A model generated the notes under the pieces. The model worked only from the letters and a program-made list of their open reading frames with translations. It searched no databases and was not told the origin of the DNA. Below are positions 23,640-35,789 of a stretch of DNA of 64,000 nt, piece by piece. The stretch comes from Monodelphis domestica (lineage: Eukaryota > Chordata > Mammalia > Didelphimorphia > Didelphidae): the NCBI RefSeq assembly GCF_027887165.1, contig NC_077233.1:221582105-221646104 (forward strand). The letters run 5' to 3'. A program made the translations under genes and the position numbers. Every line of letters starts with the position of its first letter. Within the stretch, counting starts at the first letter, position 1.

Positions 23640-23965
23640 TTGGGTAGCTCAGAATAGAGCACTGAGCCTATAGTCAGGGGGTCCTATGAGACACTTAATA
23701 CCTATATGACCTTGGGCAAGTCTTTTAACCACAGTTTGCCTCAGTATGTTGTTGTTGAGCCTTGCCTGACTCTTCCTATCTCTTGGCAAAGATACTGGAG
23801 TGGTTTGACATTGCCTTCTCTGGTTCATTTTTCAGATAAGGAAACTTAATCCAACAAGGTTAAGTGATTTGCCCAGGGTCATAGCTAGTAAGTGTCTAAG
23901 GCAGGATTTGAATTCAGATCTTCCTGACTCCAGGACAGACACTCTGTCCACAGGGTCATATAACT
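23640..23965. mobile_element. Two facing SINEs: (+) 23640-23745 and (-) 23746-23965
   Basis: A forward head and core ends at TTTGCCTCAGTATG, followed at once by the reversed tail B start GTTGTTGAGCC. The two copies form an inverted pair through their shared head. Confidence 0.7.
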
Positions 23966-24182
23966 GTCCCAGATTCATTAGCTATAAAATGGAGATAATA
24001 ATAGTACTACCTCTCAGATTTATTGTGAGATACTGTTTATAAAGCACTTAGCACTGACAATACATGCTTGTTCCCTTATGCCCTTATGCAATTATATTTC
24101 CTGTTCTAAAATTCTATAAATTTTTTCTATTTCTATATTTTCCTATATTTCTATAATTTCTATAAATTCTATAATTTCTCTT

Positions 24183-24367
24183 TTTTAAACCCTTACCTTC
24201 CATCTTGGAATTGGTTCCAAGGCAGAAGAGTGGTAAGAGCTAGGCAATGGGTATCAAGTGACTTGCCCAGAGTCACACAGCCAGGAAGTGTCTGAGGCCT
24301 GATTTGAACCCAGGACCTCCCATTTCTAGGCCTGACTCTCAATCCACTGAGATACCCAGCTGCCCCC
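24183..24367 (-). mobile_element. SINE (tail A)
   Basis: TTAAACCCTTACCTTCC to ACCCAGCTGCCCCC; about 20 tail bases are lost. Confidence 0.85.
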
Positions 24368-24497
24368 AAAGTCTATAATTTCTATAAGTTAAATTTCTAT
24401 AAATGAATCTGGGTTTAAATCTCTCCTTTGATACTGCTTTGTGTGGCCTTGAGCAAGTCATTTAACTGCCCTCATCTATAGAACAAGGAGATTGGAC

Positions 24498-24700
24498 TAG
24501 GTCTTTCTGCCTGAAAGAGCACTGACTCTGGAGTCAATAGTCCAGGGTTCAAATCTTGCCTCTGATTCTTACCACCTAAGTGACCTTGGACAACTCCTTC
24601 ACCTCAGTAGATTTTGGTTTTCTCATCTGTAAAAACAAAGTAGTTGGAATTGAGAGTCTTGAAGATCCTTTCCAGTTCTAAATTTGTGATACTGTTCTGT
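24498..24700 (+). mobile_element. MIR-like SINE
   Basis: CTCTGGAGTCAATAGTCC, then GTGACCTTGGACAACTCC and TTTTCTCATCTGTAAAA, in MIR order. Confidence 0.6.
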
Positions 24701-24704
24701 GACC

Positions 24705-26080
24705 ATGAAGGCAACTGAAAATTAAGCCTGGCACCTCCCTCTGCCCCAGTTAGATTTCAAGGCCTAGCAAAATCAGCTTCGTCATAAATTGAATGGCTTT
24801 GCTACTGAAGTAATCAGATTCTCTTTGATGCACAGGCTGCAGTTCCCGAGCTTTAGGGAAAGCAGCCAGGATCTCCTCCTTCCTCAGGGGACTCGGGGCA
24901 TTGAGCAGAAATGGAAATTAAGAAGCCAGGGGCCGGGGGGAGACGGGGAGAAAGGCAAAGGGGAGACAAGCAGGCACCAGAGAAAACCCCACCAAGAAGG
25001 GGTCAATGTCAGAAAAGTCTACATGAGCTACAGGAATAGACATCACCAGGCTTTTCGGTCCCACAGTCAATGTAGTCAGACAGCATAATTGAGCCTAAGA
25101 GCCATCCTGACCTTCCCCTTCCCTGCCCCCATCTCCGTGGACTGAATCAGCCAGTTGTTGGGCAAGACAACCAGTTGCGTTGGCTTCAAACACAGAAACC
25201 ACCTCTGCCTTGCTGGACAGGCTATTCCTCAGTAGAGTGTGGGGTGGAGACCCAGAAGCTGCGGTCAGGTGGACACCAGAGGGCCCATTGCAGGGATGAC
25301 ATGGAATCAGAAATCGAGGTTGTAATTTTAGGGAAAGGGATTTGACACAGAAAGGCTGTGTTTTCAGGTACAAAAAAAAAAGGTTTGGGTTTTCGGGGTG
25401 GAAAATCAAGAAAATAAAACGTCTTATGATCCATTCAGATCACCTTCTCTTCTGGTCAGTTCTGTAACAGGGCAGAAGGCCAAATATCTCTTGGTTGGAA
25501 AACTGATCACTCTTTTAGGAAGTTCTTTGGAAAGGGGGAACCTTTTTCTAAAGCCCCAGACTACATCCAAAGAGCCCTGAACATCTTTTTAGTCGTGAGC
25601 ATCTTTGAAAAACAAATGCCTTTGGCTCATTTTGGCCATGTGCTCCCCCCTGTTTTTCTGGAATGCATTTGGCCTGAGCTCTATGTACGTTTGTTTAGGT
25701 TATATTTAACTTCTTATTTTCAATTTCCAGAAGAATGTCTCTTCGTAAATAGCCCAATCTAACCCTCGGAGCTGTGTAAGACAGTTGTGTGTTGTTTGTT
25801 CGTTCTGGAAAATTTGCTTATGGTTTGGAGACCGTGTGTGGCTTTGTTTTTAATTTACTTAGGAGGAATAATGCAAGGCACATGCAGCACCCCTGGAAGC
25901 CAAGAATGAAATCAAATACAGACTTGGTGCCATTGACAGGAGACGCCCGAGCATTCTCATCAGCCCCAGATGAAATGTTTTCTTCTCCACCCAGCAGAAG
26001 AAATCAGCTATGTTTCCCTCCCTCGAGCTGTTCCAAGATGGTTAGAAGTCTAGAACATCCCATGAGGCCTTAGGACACAA
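24705..26080. other. Intergenic stretch, mostly unique
   Basis: No clear repeats for about 1.4 kb; no convincing exon. The 25880-26060 part is evenly composed and could be conserved, but nothing can be named. Confidence 0.4.
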
Positions 26081-26084
26081 CTAG

Positions 26085-26248
26085 GGAATGCTGTGGAAAG
26101 AGTGCAGAACTCCTGGGTTCAAATCCTCCCTCTGATCCTAACTGTGGTACCTTGGACAGATTATTTAACGGTCTTGGTCCTCAATTTCCTCATCCCTAAA
26201 GTGAAGGGGATGGAATAGATGACCATTAAGTCTCTTTCTGCTCTATTC
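26085..26248 (+). mobile_element. MIR-like SINE
   Basis: TGGAAAGAGTGCAGAACTCC, CTCAATTTCCTCATCCC, AAGGGGATGGAATAGATG. Confidence 0.6.
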
Positions 26249-26317
26249 ATGATCCCATGAATAACTGTGTCTTCTCCTTGCTTATTATGGGCCATGGTAG
26301 GGCCCCCCCCCAAACAT

Positions 26318-26507
26318 TATTTTTTACCCTTACCTTCTGTCTTAGGATCAATATGAAGTATCATTTCCAAGGCAGAAGAGTGGAAAGGGCCAGGAAATCC
26401 AGGTTAAGTGATTTTCCCAGGGGCTACACAGATGGGAAGTGTCTGAGGCCATATTTGAGCCCAAGATCTCCCATCTCTAGGCTTGGCCATCTCGCTGACC
26501 CATCTTT
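26318..26507 (-). mobile_element. SINE (tail A)
   Basis: TTTTTTACCCTTACCTTCTG to CTCGCTGACCCATC; the head is decayed. Confidence 0.75.
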
Positions 26508-26536
26508 GAACTTTTAAATAATATGTATAATTTTTG

Positions 26537-26945
26537 GCAGCTAGGCATCTCAGTGGAGAGAGTGCAGGGCCTGAAGGCAGGAAGATTCCTCTTCATGAAT
26601 TCGAATCTGACCTCAGACATTTATTAGCCATATGCACTAGGCAAGTCACTTAAGTCCTGTTTATCTCAGTTTCCTCATCTTTAAAATAAGCTGGAAAAGA
26701 AAAGGACAAACCATTCTAATATCATGTGAAAACAACTTGGGGGGGGGGGGTGGAGCAGCAGTTCAGGCACAGTGGATAGAGAGCTAGGTCTGAAGTCAGA
26801 AGGACCTGGCTTCAAATCTGGCCTCAAACACTTCTTAGCTATGTTACCCTGGGCAAGTTCCTTAATCCTGTTTGCCTAGCCCTCGCCCTTCTGCCCTAGA
26901 GTAGATAGTAAGACAGAAAGTATGGGTTAAAATAAATAAATAAAA
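26537..26945 (+). mobile_element. Two consecutive SINEs (tail B then tail A)
   Basis: A tail B copy at 26537-26740 is followed, after an 11-base G run (26739-26750), by a tail A copy at 26757-26945 whose tail is AATAAATAAATAAA. Confidence 0.75.
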
Positions 26946-26964
26946 ATGAAAAATATTATTTTGG

Positions 26965-27085
26965 TAAATATGTTTGAAAATATCTATGACATTAATTAAG
27001 ATAAATTGCAATTGTAATGAATTAAATCTGCAATTAATATAAATAAAATATTTGAAAAGCATTGAAATCCTCTGCATTTTACTTT
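26965..27085 (+). repeat. Local duplication, copy 1
   Basis: AATATCTATGACATTAATTA through TCCTCTGCATTTTACTT matches 27340-27465. A SINE lies between the copies. Confidence 0.75.
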
Positions 27086-27087
27086 AG

Positions 27088-27345
27088 CATCTAGGTGGAT
27101 AGAATGCAGGGCCTGGATTCAGGAGGCTTCCTCTTTCTGAGTTCAAATCTAGCCTCAGATACTTTACTAGCTATGCGACCCTGGGCAAATCACTTAGCCT
27201 ACTTTGCCTCAGTCTCCTCTTCTATAAAATGAACTGGAGAAGGAAATGGCCAACTGCTTCGGTATCTTTGCCCAAAAAAAACCCCAAATAGATTCACAAA
27301 GAATCAAATATCACTGAAACAACCAAACAACAACATTTGAAGAAT
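27088..27345 (+). mobile_element. SINE (tail B)
   Basis: GCATCTAGGTGGATAGAATG head to ATCACTGAAACAACC end, complete. Confidence 0.85.
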
Positions 27346-27465
27346 ATCTGTAATATTAATTAAGTTAAATTATAATTGCAATGAATTAAATCTGCAATTA
27401 ATATAAAGAAATTTTTTGAAAAAGATTTGGTTGCTTTTGTAATCCTCTGTATTTTGCTTCATGCA
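27340..27465 (+). repeat. Local duplication, copy 2
   Basis: Second copy of 26965-27085, diverged by several substitutions; see that entry. Confidence 0.75.
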
Positions 27466-27484
27466 TTTTAAAACATTTTTCGGG

Positions 27485-27682
27485 GGCATCTAGGTGGCTC
27501 AGTTGATATAGAATGAGATCTGTAGTTGGGAGGACCTGGGTTCAAATCTAGTCTCAGGCACTTGATTGCTGTGTGACCCTGGTCAAGGTACTTAATCTCA
27601 AATTGCCAAGTCCTTACTGCTCTTCTGCCTTGGAACCAATACTTAGTATCAATTCTAAGATGGAAGATTACAGTTTTAGGAA
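27485..27682 (+). mobile_element. SINE (tail A)
   Basis: GGGGCATCTAGGTGGCTC to AAGATGGAAGATTACAG. Confidence 0.8.
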
Positions 27683-28239
27683 CAGAAAAAATATCTTTCT
27701 GAAAAGTAGCCTATAAGCTCCACCAGCCTGCTAGAAAAACAGGTCGAGTCTCTGACCAAATGGCCACTGAAAAGAGTAGGGCCACTTCTCAGAGGATAAT
27801 AATGACTTGTCAGCCACACAGAGCTTCGCCCTCTCTTCCTTGAACAGTTGATGCTTCAAACATCTTTAACCTGAAGAAGCAGGATCCCAGTGCTCTGGAT
27901 TAGAGAATCACATTTTCTTTGAATTCCTGCATCATTTTTTAGCCTTTTGGGACCCAAATCCATGAATCTATGTTCCTATAAGATGTGCTATAAGCTCAAA
28001 AATGAGGAATTTGGCTTTTTAAGAAATGTACATTTCAGTACACTAGACTCAGGACCATCCAGTGCCCTTGACCAATTGGCAGCAGCCCTTGTGTTTCCTG
28101 GAATGGTCCCTGAAGCTGCCTTTGCAAGGTCTCCAGATCAGGCAGCTGCCCTGGTGAGTTATTTCTGGCCTCACCTGTCAGAGACTTTAATTGTTTCATG
28201 GAGTTATAGCTCATGGAGCTAGGAGGGACAAACAAAAAA

Positions 28240-29060
28240 GATTCAGTCTCTGCCCTTAGGAGCTTACATTCTATTGGAGTGGAGAACAGGGAACAGCATG
28301 TATGTAAGGAACAATATAAACAAAGTTACTTCCCAGGTAGATCACTAGCATCACTTAGGGATCTGGATAGACTTTCTGTAAGATGTGGCACTTGGAACCT
28401 TGAAGGAAACTAGAAATTCCTTCGTTCCTTCGTTCCTTCGTTCCTTCGTTCCTTCGTTCCTTCCTTCCTTCCTTCCTTCCTTCCTTCCTTCCTTCCTTCC
28501 TTCCTTCCTTCCTTCCTTCCTTCCTTCCTTCCTTCCTTCCTTTCTTCCTTCCTTCCTTCCTTCCTTCCTTCCCCATCACTAATAGTCTTGACTTTTGTCT
28601 TGACACTGGACTTCAATGACTCTAGCAGAGAGAGTGCAGCTAATGACTTTGTGCAACTCATTCTCACTTAAATCCAATTCATGAACAAGGCAAGAAGTTA
28701 CCACATGATCTCACTGGTCCTCTTTAAAAATGAAGGATGTACAGCATCAACAGCTGGCTTCATTTTAGGCATAAGATGCGAGGAGGAGGGGTATAAAGTG
28801 CAAAGACCCAAAGGAGAGAGATGAAAGGTCATTTGGGAAGAATCACAAGTGAACCAGTATGGCTGAATCATGAGTGAGTAGAGCAGACTAAGGTGCAATG
28901 TGACTAAAATAAGTAAGAAGGGAACAGATTGTTAAGAGCCTTAAATACTAAACAAAGACTTTCCATTTGATCTTAAAGGTAATAGGGATCTAGTGGAGTT
29001 CATTCAATGAGGAGGTGAAGTGATCCAGTAACATGTCACACATTCTTCGTGTCACTTTCT
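28240..29060 (+). repeat. Dispersed repeat D, copy 1, split by microsatellite
   Basis: AGGAGCTTACATTCTATTGG at 28259 and, after a (TTCC)n tract, TTAAGAGCCTTAAATAC with GGGATCTAGTGGAGTTC. The same phrases recur at 44740 and 51580. It is an old mammal-wide style of repeat that I cannot name. Confidence 0.5.
28418..28571. repeat. (TTCG)/(TTCC) microsatellite
   Basis: About seven TTCG units alternate with TTCC at the left, then more than 25 pure TTCC units with one TTTC variant. Confidence 0.95.
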
Positions 29061-29262
29061 TATAACACTTCAACCTCCAGTGATTTAATTTTTATATGAA
29101 ACTAACAATTAAACTAAAATATTTCATTCTATAAAGACAAAGAAACTTGATTTTTTATTTTTTATTATGAAACCAACAATTAGCAAACACAAATATGTTA
29201 TCCTATGAAGTACACAAAAGGATTGGCGTAAACCTACTTCCTTTCCCAAGGGCTAACAAACC

Positions 29263-29360
29263 ATTACTTAACCCTAGCTGCCTAGCCTTTATTGCTCTTC
29301 TGTCTTGGAACCAATACAGTATTGATTCTAAGACAAATGATAAGGGTTTTATTAAAAGTG
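29263..29360 (+). mobile_element. SINE tail A fragment
   Basis: CTTAACCCTAGCTGCCTAGC to TGATAAGGGTTTTATTAAAA; head absent. Confidence 0.65.
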
Positions 29361-29444
29361 ATTAAGGAAGCTATTGGCTTTTGTTTTGAACCTAAGAATC
29401 ATGCCCCTGGCCCCAGCAATATTTAAGAAGGCAGAGGAGGCACC

Positions 29445-29840
29445 TTCAGGGCTCAGGGATGGAGCACTGGGCCTGGAATCAGGAAAATCTGAATTCAGAA
29501 CTGGCCTCAGAGACTTACTAATTGTGTGACCCTGGGCAAGTCACTGAACTTATTTTCCTTAATCCCACTGGAGAAGGAAATGGCAAACCACCCCAGTATC
29601 TTTTCTAAAAAATCCCTAAATGGGATTGATTATGAAGAGTCAGATAAGACTGAAAAATGGCTGAACACATTGCTTAGTTGTGTGACCCTGTTCAAGTCAC
29701 TTAACCCTGTTAGCCTCAGTTTCTTCATCTATAAAATGAGCTGAAGAAGGAAATGTCAAACCTTTCCAGTATCTTTGCCAAGAGAACCTCAAATGGGGTC
29801 ATGAAGAATCAGACATGAATGACAGAACAATGACAATAAC
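29445..29840 (+). mobile_element. Two tail B SINEs in tandem
   Basis: The first is at 29445-29665. A second, lacking its head, follows at 29666-29840 with TTGTGTGACCCTGTTCAAG and CATGAAGAATCAGACATGA. Confidence 0.7.
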
Positions 29841-30252
29841 ATCCCTCTCAGAGACTGAAGGAAGTTTCTAACTTCCTCAAACACTTGGCCTTTGTTCCTC
29901 CTCAAGGCAGAAGTCTCAGTATCCATTGAAAAAGAGGAAGGCGAGATTCCAGAGATAATTCTCAATGCCTCCAGTAGAGCCACCTTTCTATACATCTAAA
30001 CATCTCCTGTGGGTATAGACTTTTTGGGTACGCACACACACCCCTGACCTCTAGCTTAGCCCCAATGAACTTCCTACCCTCCATATTGTTTGCCCAGTGC
30101 CTTACACATAGCAAGTACTCAACAAATGTTTGTTGAATTAAAAATGTTTCATGTATATCAATGTTACCTAGACTGTAAGCTCCTTGAAGACAGACATCAT
30201 GTATTATATTCTCTGAGGTAACTGCCACATCTCAAAGATGTCCTACAGACTC

Positions 30253-30457
30253 TTTTTTTTAATACCTTTACTTTCTGTCTTAAAATTGATGCTGAGTATC
30301 AGATCCAGGGCAGAAGAGAAGTAAAGGTGATGCAATTGGAGTTAAGTGACTTGACCAGGATCATGCAGCTAGGAAGGATCTGAGGTCAGATTTGAACTCA
30401 GGACCTATTGTCTCCAGGGCTAGCTCTCTATCCTCTGAGCCATTTAGCTGCCCCTGT
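30253..30457 (-). mobile_element. SINE (tail A)
   Basis: TTTTTAATACCTTTACTTTC to GCCATTTAGCTGCCCC, complete. Confidence 0.85.
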
Positions 30458-30779
30458 CCTACAGATTCTTGAGTAGTATATAGTCCAACAATTTCAATAT
30501 GGCACATGTGTAAGCAGCACTTGCTATGTGAAAGCTACTATTGCCAGTGGCTGACTTGCTTCTTTGGGAAGCAAATTCTAGAAAGATTGCTGGATTTGGA
30601 GTTGAACAATCTGAATTTAAAATTCACCCCCAGCACTTATTTGCTATGTGCCCTTGGGCATCAGTTTCTTCTCATACAAAATGGAGAACCACAATATTTT
30701 CACTCTCCCAGGAGTAGTTGTGAGGCTCCCAAAACATAAAGGGCTAAATATAAATGTGAGTTGGTGCTGGGATTATTTT

Positions 30780-30905
30780 CCTTTTTTAAAAAAATTTAAT
30801 TGTTTTTCAATGAACAAAAATTATGTTCTCTCCCTCCTACCTACCCCTCTGTTGGAAAGAAAAGAAAAACAAATTCCTTGTAACAGATATGCATAGTTAA
30901 ATAAA
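30780..30905 (-). mobile_element. Antisense L1 3' end
   Basis: TTTTTTAAAAAAATTTAATTG and TATGTTCTCTCCCTCCTACC, the reversed L1 tail block; short truncated copy. Confidence 0.6.
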
Positions 30906-31569
30906 ATATTCAATGGAGTTATTTTCCTATGAACTAGGAAGGAGACACAAGAAATTCTTGGTCCCCGGGCAGCAATGGTTTTTTACCAGACTTTTTTTTT
31001 TTCTGCTGAGTGCCTTGGTCTTGAATAATAATAGTAATCATCATCATCATCATATGGTCTTGAATAATAATAGTAATAATCAACACCATCATAGAAGGCT
31101 ATGTACTCCAGTGAGTAAGACTTCTGTGAGTGGGAGGCCCAGAAAGTGGGTTTGAATGAATTCAGGCACAAACAATGTGGACTCTTTCCTTGGCATCAGT
31201 GCAGAGATGCTTACAGCCCCCATGGAGGTTTTTTGGTCACAGTATGGTATTGTTGAAAGCAATGAATTGTGGGGAGGAAGCAGGAGTCACCCGACTGTTC
31301 TGTCTTCATTTTCTCCATTTGGCCAATGAGGAGACCCCCATTGAACCCTGGATCTTCTCCAGCCTATTTGGCTCCAAGTAATAATTAGGGCCTGGTCACT
31401 AGAGCATGGGAACACAGAGTGCAGAATGGTAGAGCTGGAACAGCCCTTAAAGATTCTCTAATGCAACCTCCTCATTTTGTGGATGAAGCAGTAAAGGCTT
31501 GGGCCATACAGGCTGGGATAGCCCATCCAGGACAACCCACCAGCTCTTTATTTACTCCTTCATTCCAAC

Positions 31570-31765
31570 TTGATGTTATTTGGTTGTCCTTCATACTCAA
31601 AGAGAACCCAAGTGACACCACTGACTTGATCATAAATTGACTTGTTCATAAAATTAAATTGAATTTAAGTGAAATGGAGTTGCACCAAGTCTCACTCTGT
31701 CTTTCAGTATCATCAAAGTCCAGTGACAAGACAAAAGTCAAGATGTCTGAGAAGAAAAAAATAAA
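31570..31765 (+). repeat. Dispersed repeat E, copy 2
   Basis: TTGAATTTAAGTGAAATGG, CTCACTCTGTCTTTCAG and TCCAGTGACAAGACAAAAG parallel 43730-43820. Confidence 0.6.
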
Positions 31766-33540
31766 AGATGTCTAGTGTTATAGTTCAAATATTTTCCCTC
31801 TCAAGTATCTAAGAAATTGTCTGATCAGCCTACCAGGTGCAACCTACCCTGAGAGTTGGTCAGAACTGAAGTTCAGACTTGGGAAGGATCCTTCTAACAT
31901 TCATCACTTCTCACCCAGGCTTGTGGACCAAATTTGGACTACTTAGCCAACACAACCCAGGAAGGGGAGAAATATATATTATATACATTGAGAGATTGCT
32001 TCCTGAAGTAGAAGAATCCAGCAAACCACCCATCCACCTGGGACTTACCAGTCAACAAATACTCACTGCATGATTTTTATGTATAGTGTGCTAATGATTT
32101 GTATCCTGGCTTTCCTTTTGTTCTGCCTAAATCTGTTCATTGTGCAGCATAATTTATATGCTAGTCAAACTATTCAACACTCCAGGAAGATTCATAGTAT
32201 CCCCTATATCTGTGATACTTCCTGCCACCCCAATCTTCCCAGATATATAAGATATGGTACAATTATAGGAAATGTATATACACAAAAATTACAATACCAA
32301 TTTGGAAAGTTTAATAAAAAGTGGACAAAAGGCTAATGTAGTTCATTTCTGGCTTGGGAAAGAGTTTCATTCAACCAACATTAAGTACCTACAAAATACA
32401 TGGGGAGGTATAGCAGTAAGATATAGCTTTGCCCTCTGGGTGTTTACAGTCTAGTAGAGGAGATGTAAAACAATGGAAAACTATATAATAGAAGAAATTG
32501 AGAGGGGGAACAGTTGAGAGGGGGAATGAAAGGAGAAAGGGAAATGGGGAGAGAAGGTTCTTATTTCCCTCTCTTTTTCTGGGAGAGAGGTAGCCAAGAC
32601 GTCCCCCTGCCAAAGGGGATGTGTCTGCAGATTAGTTCTTGGAGATGGAGGACACCCACTGTCACTTCCCTTCAGAAACCTGGGGTCAGCCCACTATCAA
32701 GGAGAGATGTTCCTTGGCTTAGGCAGTTTGGACCCCTGGGATCCTGAGCTAACCTTCCCCTTTTAGGGAGAAGATGTGATTCTCCCCAAATCTTCTGTTT
32801 CCTTTCCTAGCATCAGAAACCAACCAGACCTAATTCTAGTGTAGTAAACAATTTCTTTGGGTTCACCCAGGGAAGGAGAGGTAGAGGTGTCAGGCAGGGA
32901 AAGTGGGGAGTAGGAAACCCTAACACTGGTCCCCTCTGGCAGGCTGCCCCCCCAAGTTCTCGGGGTTCAAGACTGAGTGCCTTAAACCCTCCTCCGGCCA
33001 GCTACTGGTTGATCCCTATTCCTCAGCTAACTAGCTTTTAATTCAGGAGTCCAGGAACAGGTGAGGCAGGGAGAGAAATCTCAGGGAAAGATCTGGATGG
33101 CTCTGGCCAGAGTGAGTCCCAATCCAAAACCCCCTTGAGAATTCTGGTAGCTATTCTTGAAGAGTCCTAGCAGAAGTGTTTTGGGTCCCAGAAGGAATAA
33201 CATGTCCCAAACGGATGGGCTCTTTCTCAGCTTCCAGGAAAACCTCGTCTCCTCCTCCACCTCCCAGGCTAGAAAACCTCTGACAGTTGGAGCTTCTCTC
33301 TCTACCCTTCCCCCGCTGCTCTTCAGCTGATCTCCTTCAGCTTGGCTTCTCATTGCAACCCCCTGCATCTCTCTTTCTTACATTACAACTAGAATAACTA
33401 GAACATAATTGATGCATAAGAGAGGTATAAAGAAGGTGCCGTGAGAGTTTCAAGGAGGGAAAAATGACTTTTGAACCGAGGAATCAGTGAAGGTATCATT
33501 CATACAGAAAGTAGGATTTGGCTGAATCTTGAAGGATCTT
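31766..33540. other. Intergenic stretch with weak repeat D pieces
   Basis: Repeat D-like phrases at 32375-32510 and 33400-33540 flank about 870 bases of GC-richer DNA (32520-33390), possibly a further insertion, but no ends or duplications could be matched. Confidence 0.35.
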
Positions 33541-33735
33541 TTTTTAAACCCTTACCTTCTGTCTTAGTATCAGTTTGAAGACTGAAGGGCAGCAAGGGCT
33601 AGGCAATCAAGGTTAAGTCACTTGCTTAGGGTCACATAACTAGGAAGTGTCTGAGGCCAGATTTTAACTCAGGTCATTCCAACTCCACACCTGATGTTCT
33701 AACTCCTGTATTACCTAACTAACTGCCCTTGATGA
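33541..33735 (-). mobile_element. SINE (tail A)
   Basis: TTTTTTAAACCCTTACCTTC to ACTAACTGCCC. Confidence 0.8.
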
Positions 33736-34894
33736 ATAGGATTTTAACTGACAAAGCACCGGAGTCAGGAGTTTGGCAAGAAGAGCTCCTGGCAGACAAC
33801 TGAATACAGGAAAACTACAGGACAGATTTTGGAAATGATGAATTGTCTAGTTAGTGTGAACATTTAACACTAGCCCTAACCCTCATTTTCTGGGGCACCC
33901 TAAGACAATCTTTGGATTTTAAGGAAAAAAAGTTTAATCTTGAGGTTTAAAGAATCTACAACACACTTCTTCCCTCAACCTCTTGCTGAATACCGGTGAA
34001 GACCAGGCTTCTTGTTTCTCTGTAAACAAGCCTCTTATAATAATAGAGTCGAGAAAAGTGGACATGCTGCGATGTGGGGCCACTCAAAAGGTCTGATGAC
34101 TCCAGGCATCCAGAAGACCTGTCTCTTGTCCTGAGGAAGGTCAGAGTGGGCCAGTCAGAGGGACTCGGGGAAGGGAAGTTACAAAGGGGTCTTTCTTCCT
34201 GGGACTCCAGAGTGAGTAGGTGTGCAGAAGGGAAGGCATCTGGCCACACATGACTGGTGCCTTTTTTCCCCTCTGGTCTGCTTTTTATTATTTCATAATT
34301 ATTAATTAATACAGAGGCTCCATAGAATTTTAATCATAACACTGGACCTGAAGAGAATAGAAGATAAAAACAAGGTGGAGAGAATACTAAATGCCAGGCT
34401 GGGTTTGGCCTTAAGGCAATAAGAAATGGGCCTTTTGGACGGATTTCCGAGTTTCAGCAGAAGGGTAGGATGATCAGAATTGTGCCTTAAGCTAGAAGTT
34501 GTTACCCAAACCTTGATCTTGTTGGCATCTTATTCATTCATTCAGCAAATATTTCTGGAACACCTATTATGTGCAAAGCATTGTTTCAGGCTATCCGCTG
34601 ACTTAGTGCGTTGTGAATGGGCACAGAGCCATGTGGCAAAGCTGTCAGCAGCTAGGACATGGTCCTTCAGAGTCCTTTGAGAGGACAGAAAAGAAATAAA
34701 ACCTCCTGAGCTCGGATTCAGAGGGCGATGGGGGCATAGCACCTATAATCTGGCCCTTGGCACCTCCCAGCACTGCTATAAATAAATGAACTTGAGTCCA
34801 GCCAATGCATTGGGGTCAATGCAGTGGTATAGAGGGCAACAGGCAAGATTAATGGCTATTTCAGCCACTTGGTAAACATTGACTAGGAAAGAGA
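33736..34894. other. Intergenic stretch, nothing recognised
   Basis: Mostly unique; a short repeat D start (TCATTCATTCAGCAAATATT) at 34535. Confidence 0.4.
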
Positions 34895-35095
34895 AATTAA
34901 AAAATCATTTTAAATTTTATTTAACATTTTTCCCATGGTTACATGTTTCATGTTCTTTCCCTCCCCTCTTCCCTCCCCCCTCCTGGAGCTGATAAGCAAT
35001 TCCACTGGGTTATACATATATTATCACTCAAATCCTATTTCTATAGTATTCATTTTGGTAATAATCTTTTAAAACCAAAACCCAAAGAGCTCTTT
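34895..35095 (-). mobile_element. Antisense L1 3' end
   Basis: ATTTTAAATTTTATTTAACAT, CATGGTTACATGTTTCATG, GAGCTGATAAGCAATTCC; the same order as at 18720. Confidence 0.75.
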
Positions 35096-35334
35096 AAAAA
35101 AAAATCCAGATGTATATTAATGGCAGCTAGGTGGCACAGTGTATAGAGGAGCACTGGTCCTGGATTCAGGAAATCTTCCGTTCAAATTGGACTTCAAATA
35201 CTATTATTAGTTGTGTGGTGAGCCATTTAAATGCTTTCTGCCTCAGTTTCATCACCAGAAAACGGGGATAATAATAGCCCCTTATATGGTTGTTGTGAGG
35301 ATCCAATATTTGTAAAGTACTTAGCATAGTACAT

Positions 35335-35580
35335 GGGGCAATTAGGTGGCACATTGGATAAAGTGCCAAGAGTCAGGAAGACCTGAGTTCAAATCTGACC
35401 TCAGATACTAATTGTGTGACCCTGGGCAAGTCACTTAACCCTGTTTGCCTCAGTTTCCTCATATATAAAACGATCTGGAGAAATAAATTACAAAACACTC
35501 TAGTATCTCTGCCAAGAAAACCCCAAGTTGGGTTCACAGAAAGTCAGAGACAACTGAACAACTAAATAACAAGAAGTAGC
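35335..35580 (+). mobile_element. SINE (tail B)
   Basis: GGGGCAATTAGGTGGCACA to AGACAACTGAACAACTAAA. A MIR-like stretch (35122-35330) precedes it. Confidence 0.8.
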
Positions 35581-35584
35581 ATAG

Positions 35585-35785
35585 TAGGGGACAGCTAGGT
35601 AGCTCAGTGGATAGAGAGTCATATTTGGACACAGGAGGGCCTGAATTCAAATTTGGCCTCAGACACTTCCTAGCTATGTGACCCTGGGCAAGTCACCTCA
35701 CCCCATTGCCTAGCCCTTACCGCTCTTCTGCTTTAGAACCCATTCCATCCAAGAGTCCAACATGACTGAAACACTGAACGACAAC
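35585..35785 (+). mobile_element. SINE with tail A start and tail B end
   Basis: GGGGACAGCTAGGTAGCTC head and tail A up to TTAGAACCCATTCC at about 35745. It then jumps to AAGAGTCCAACATGACTG, the end of tail B: a hybrid copy or an internal deletion. Confidence 0.65.
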
Positions 35786-35789
35786 ATGG

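Noticed and set aside
27947-28160. Possible exon ending at a GTGAGTT donor at 28154
   Set aside because: No acceptor or recognisable protein; the 91-codon frame reads through the donor and resembles nothing known.
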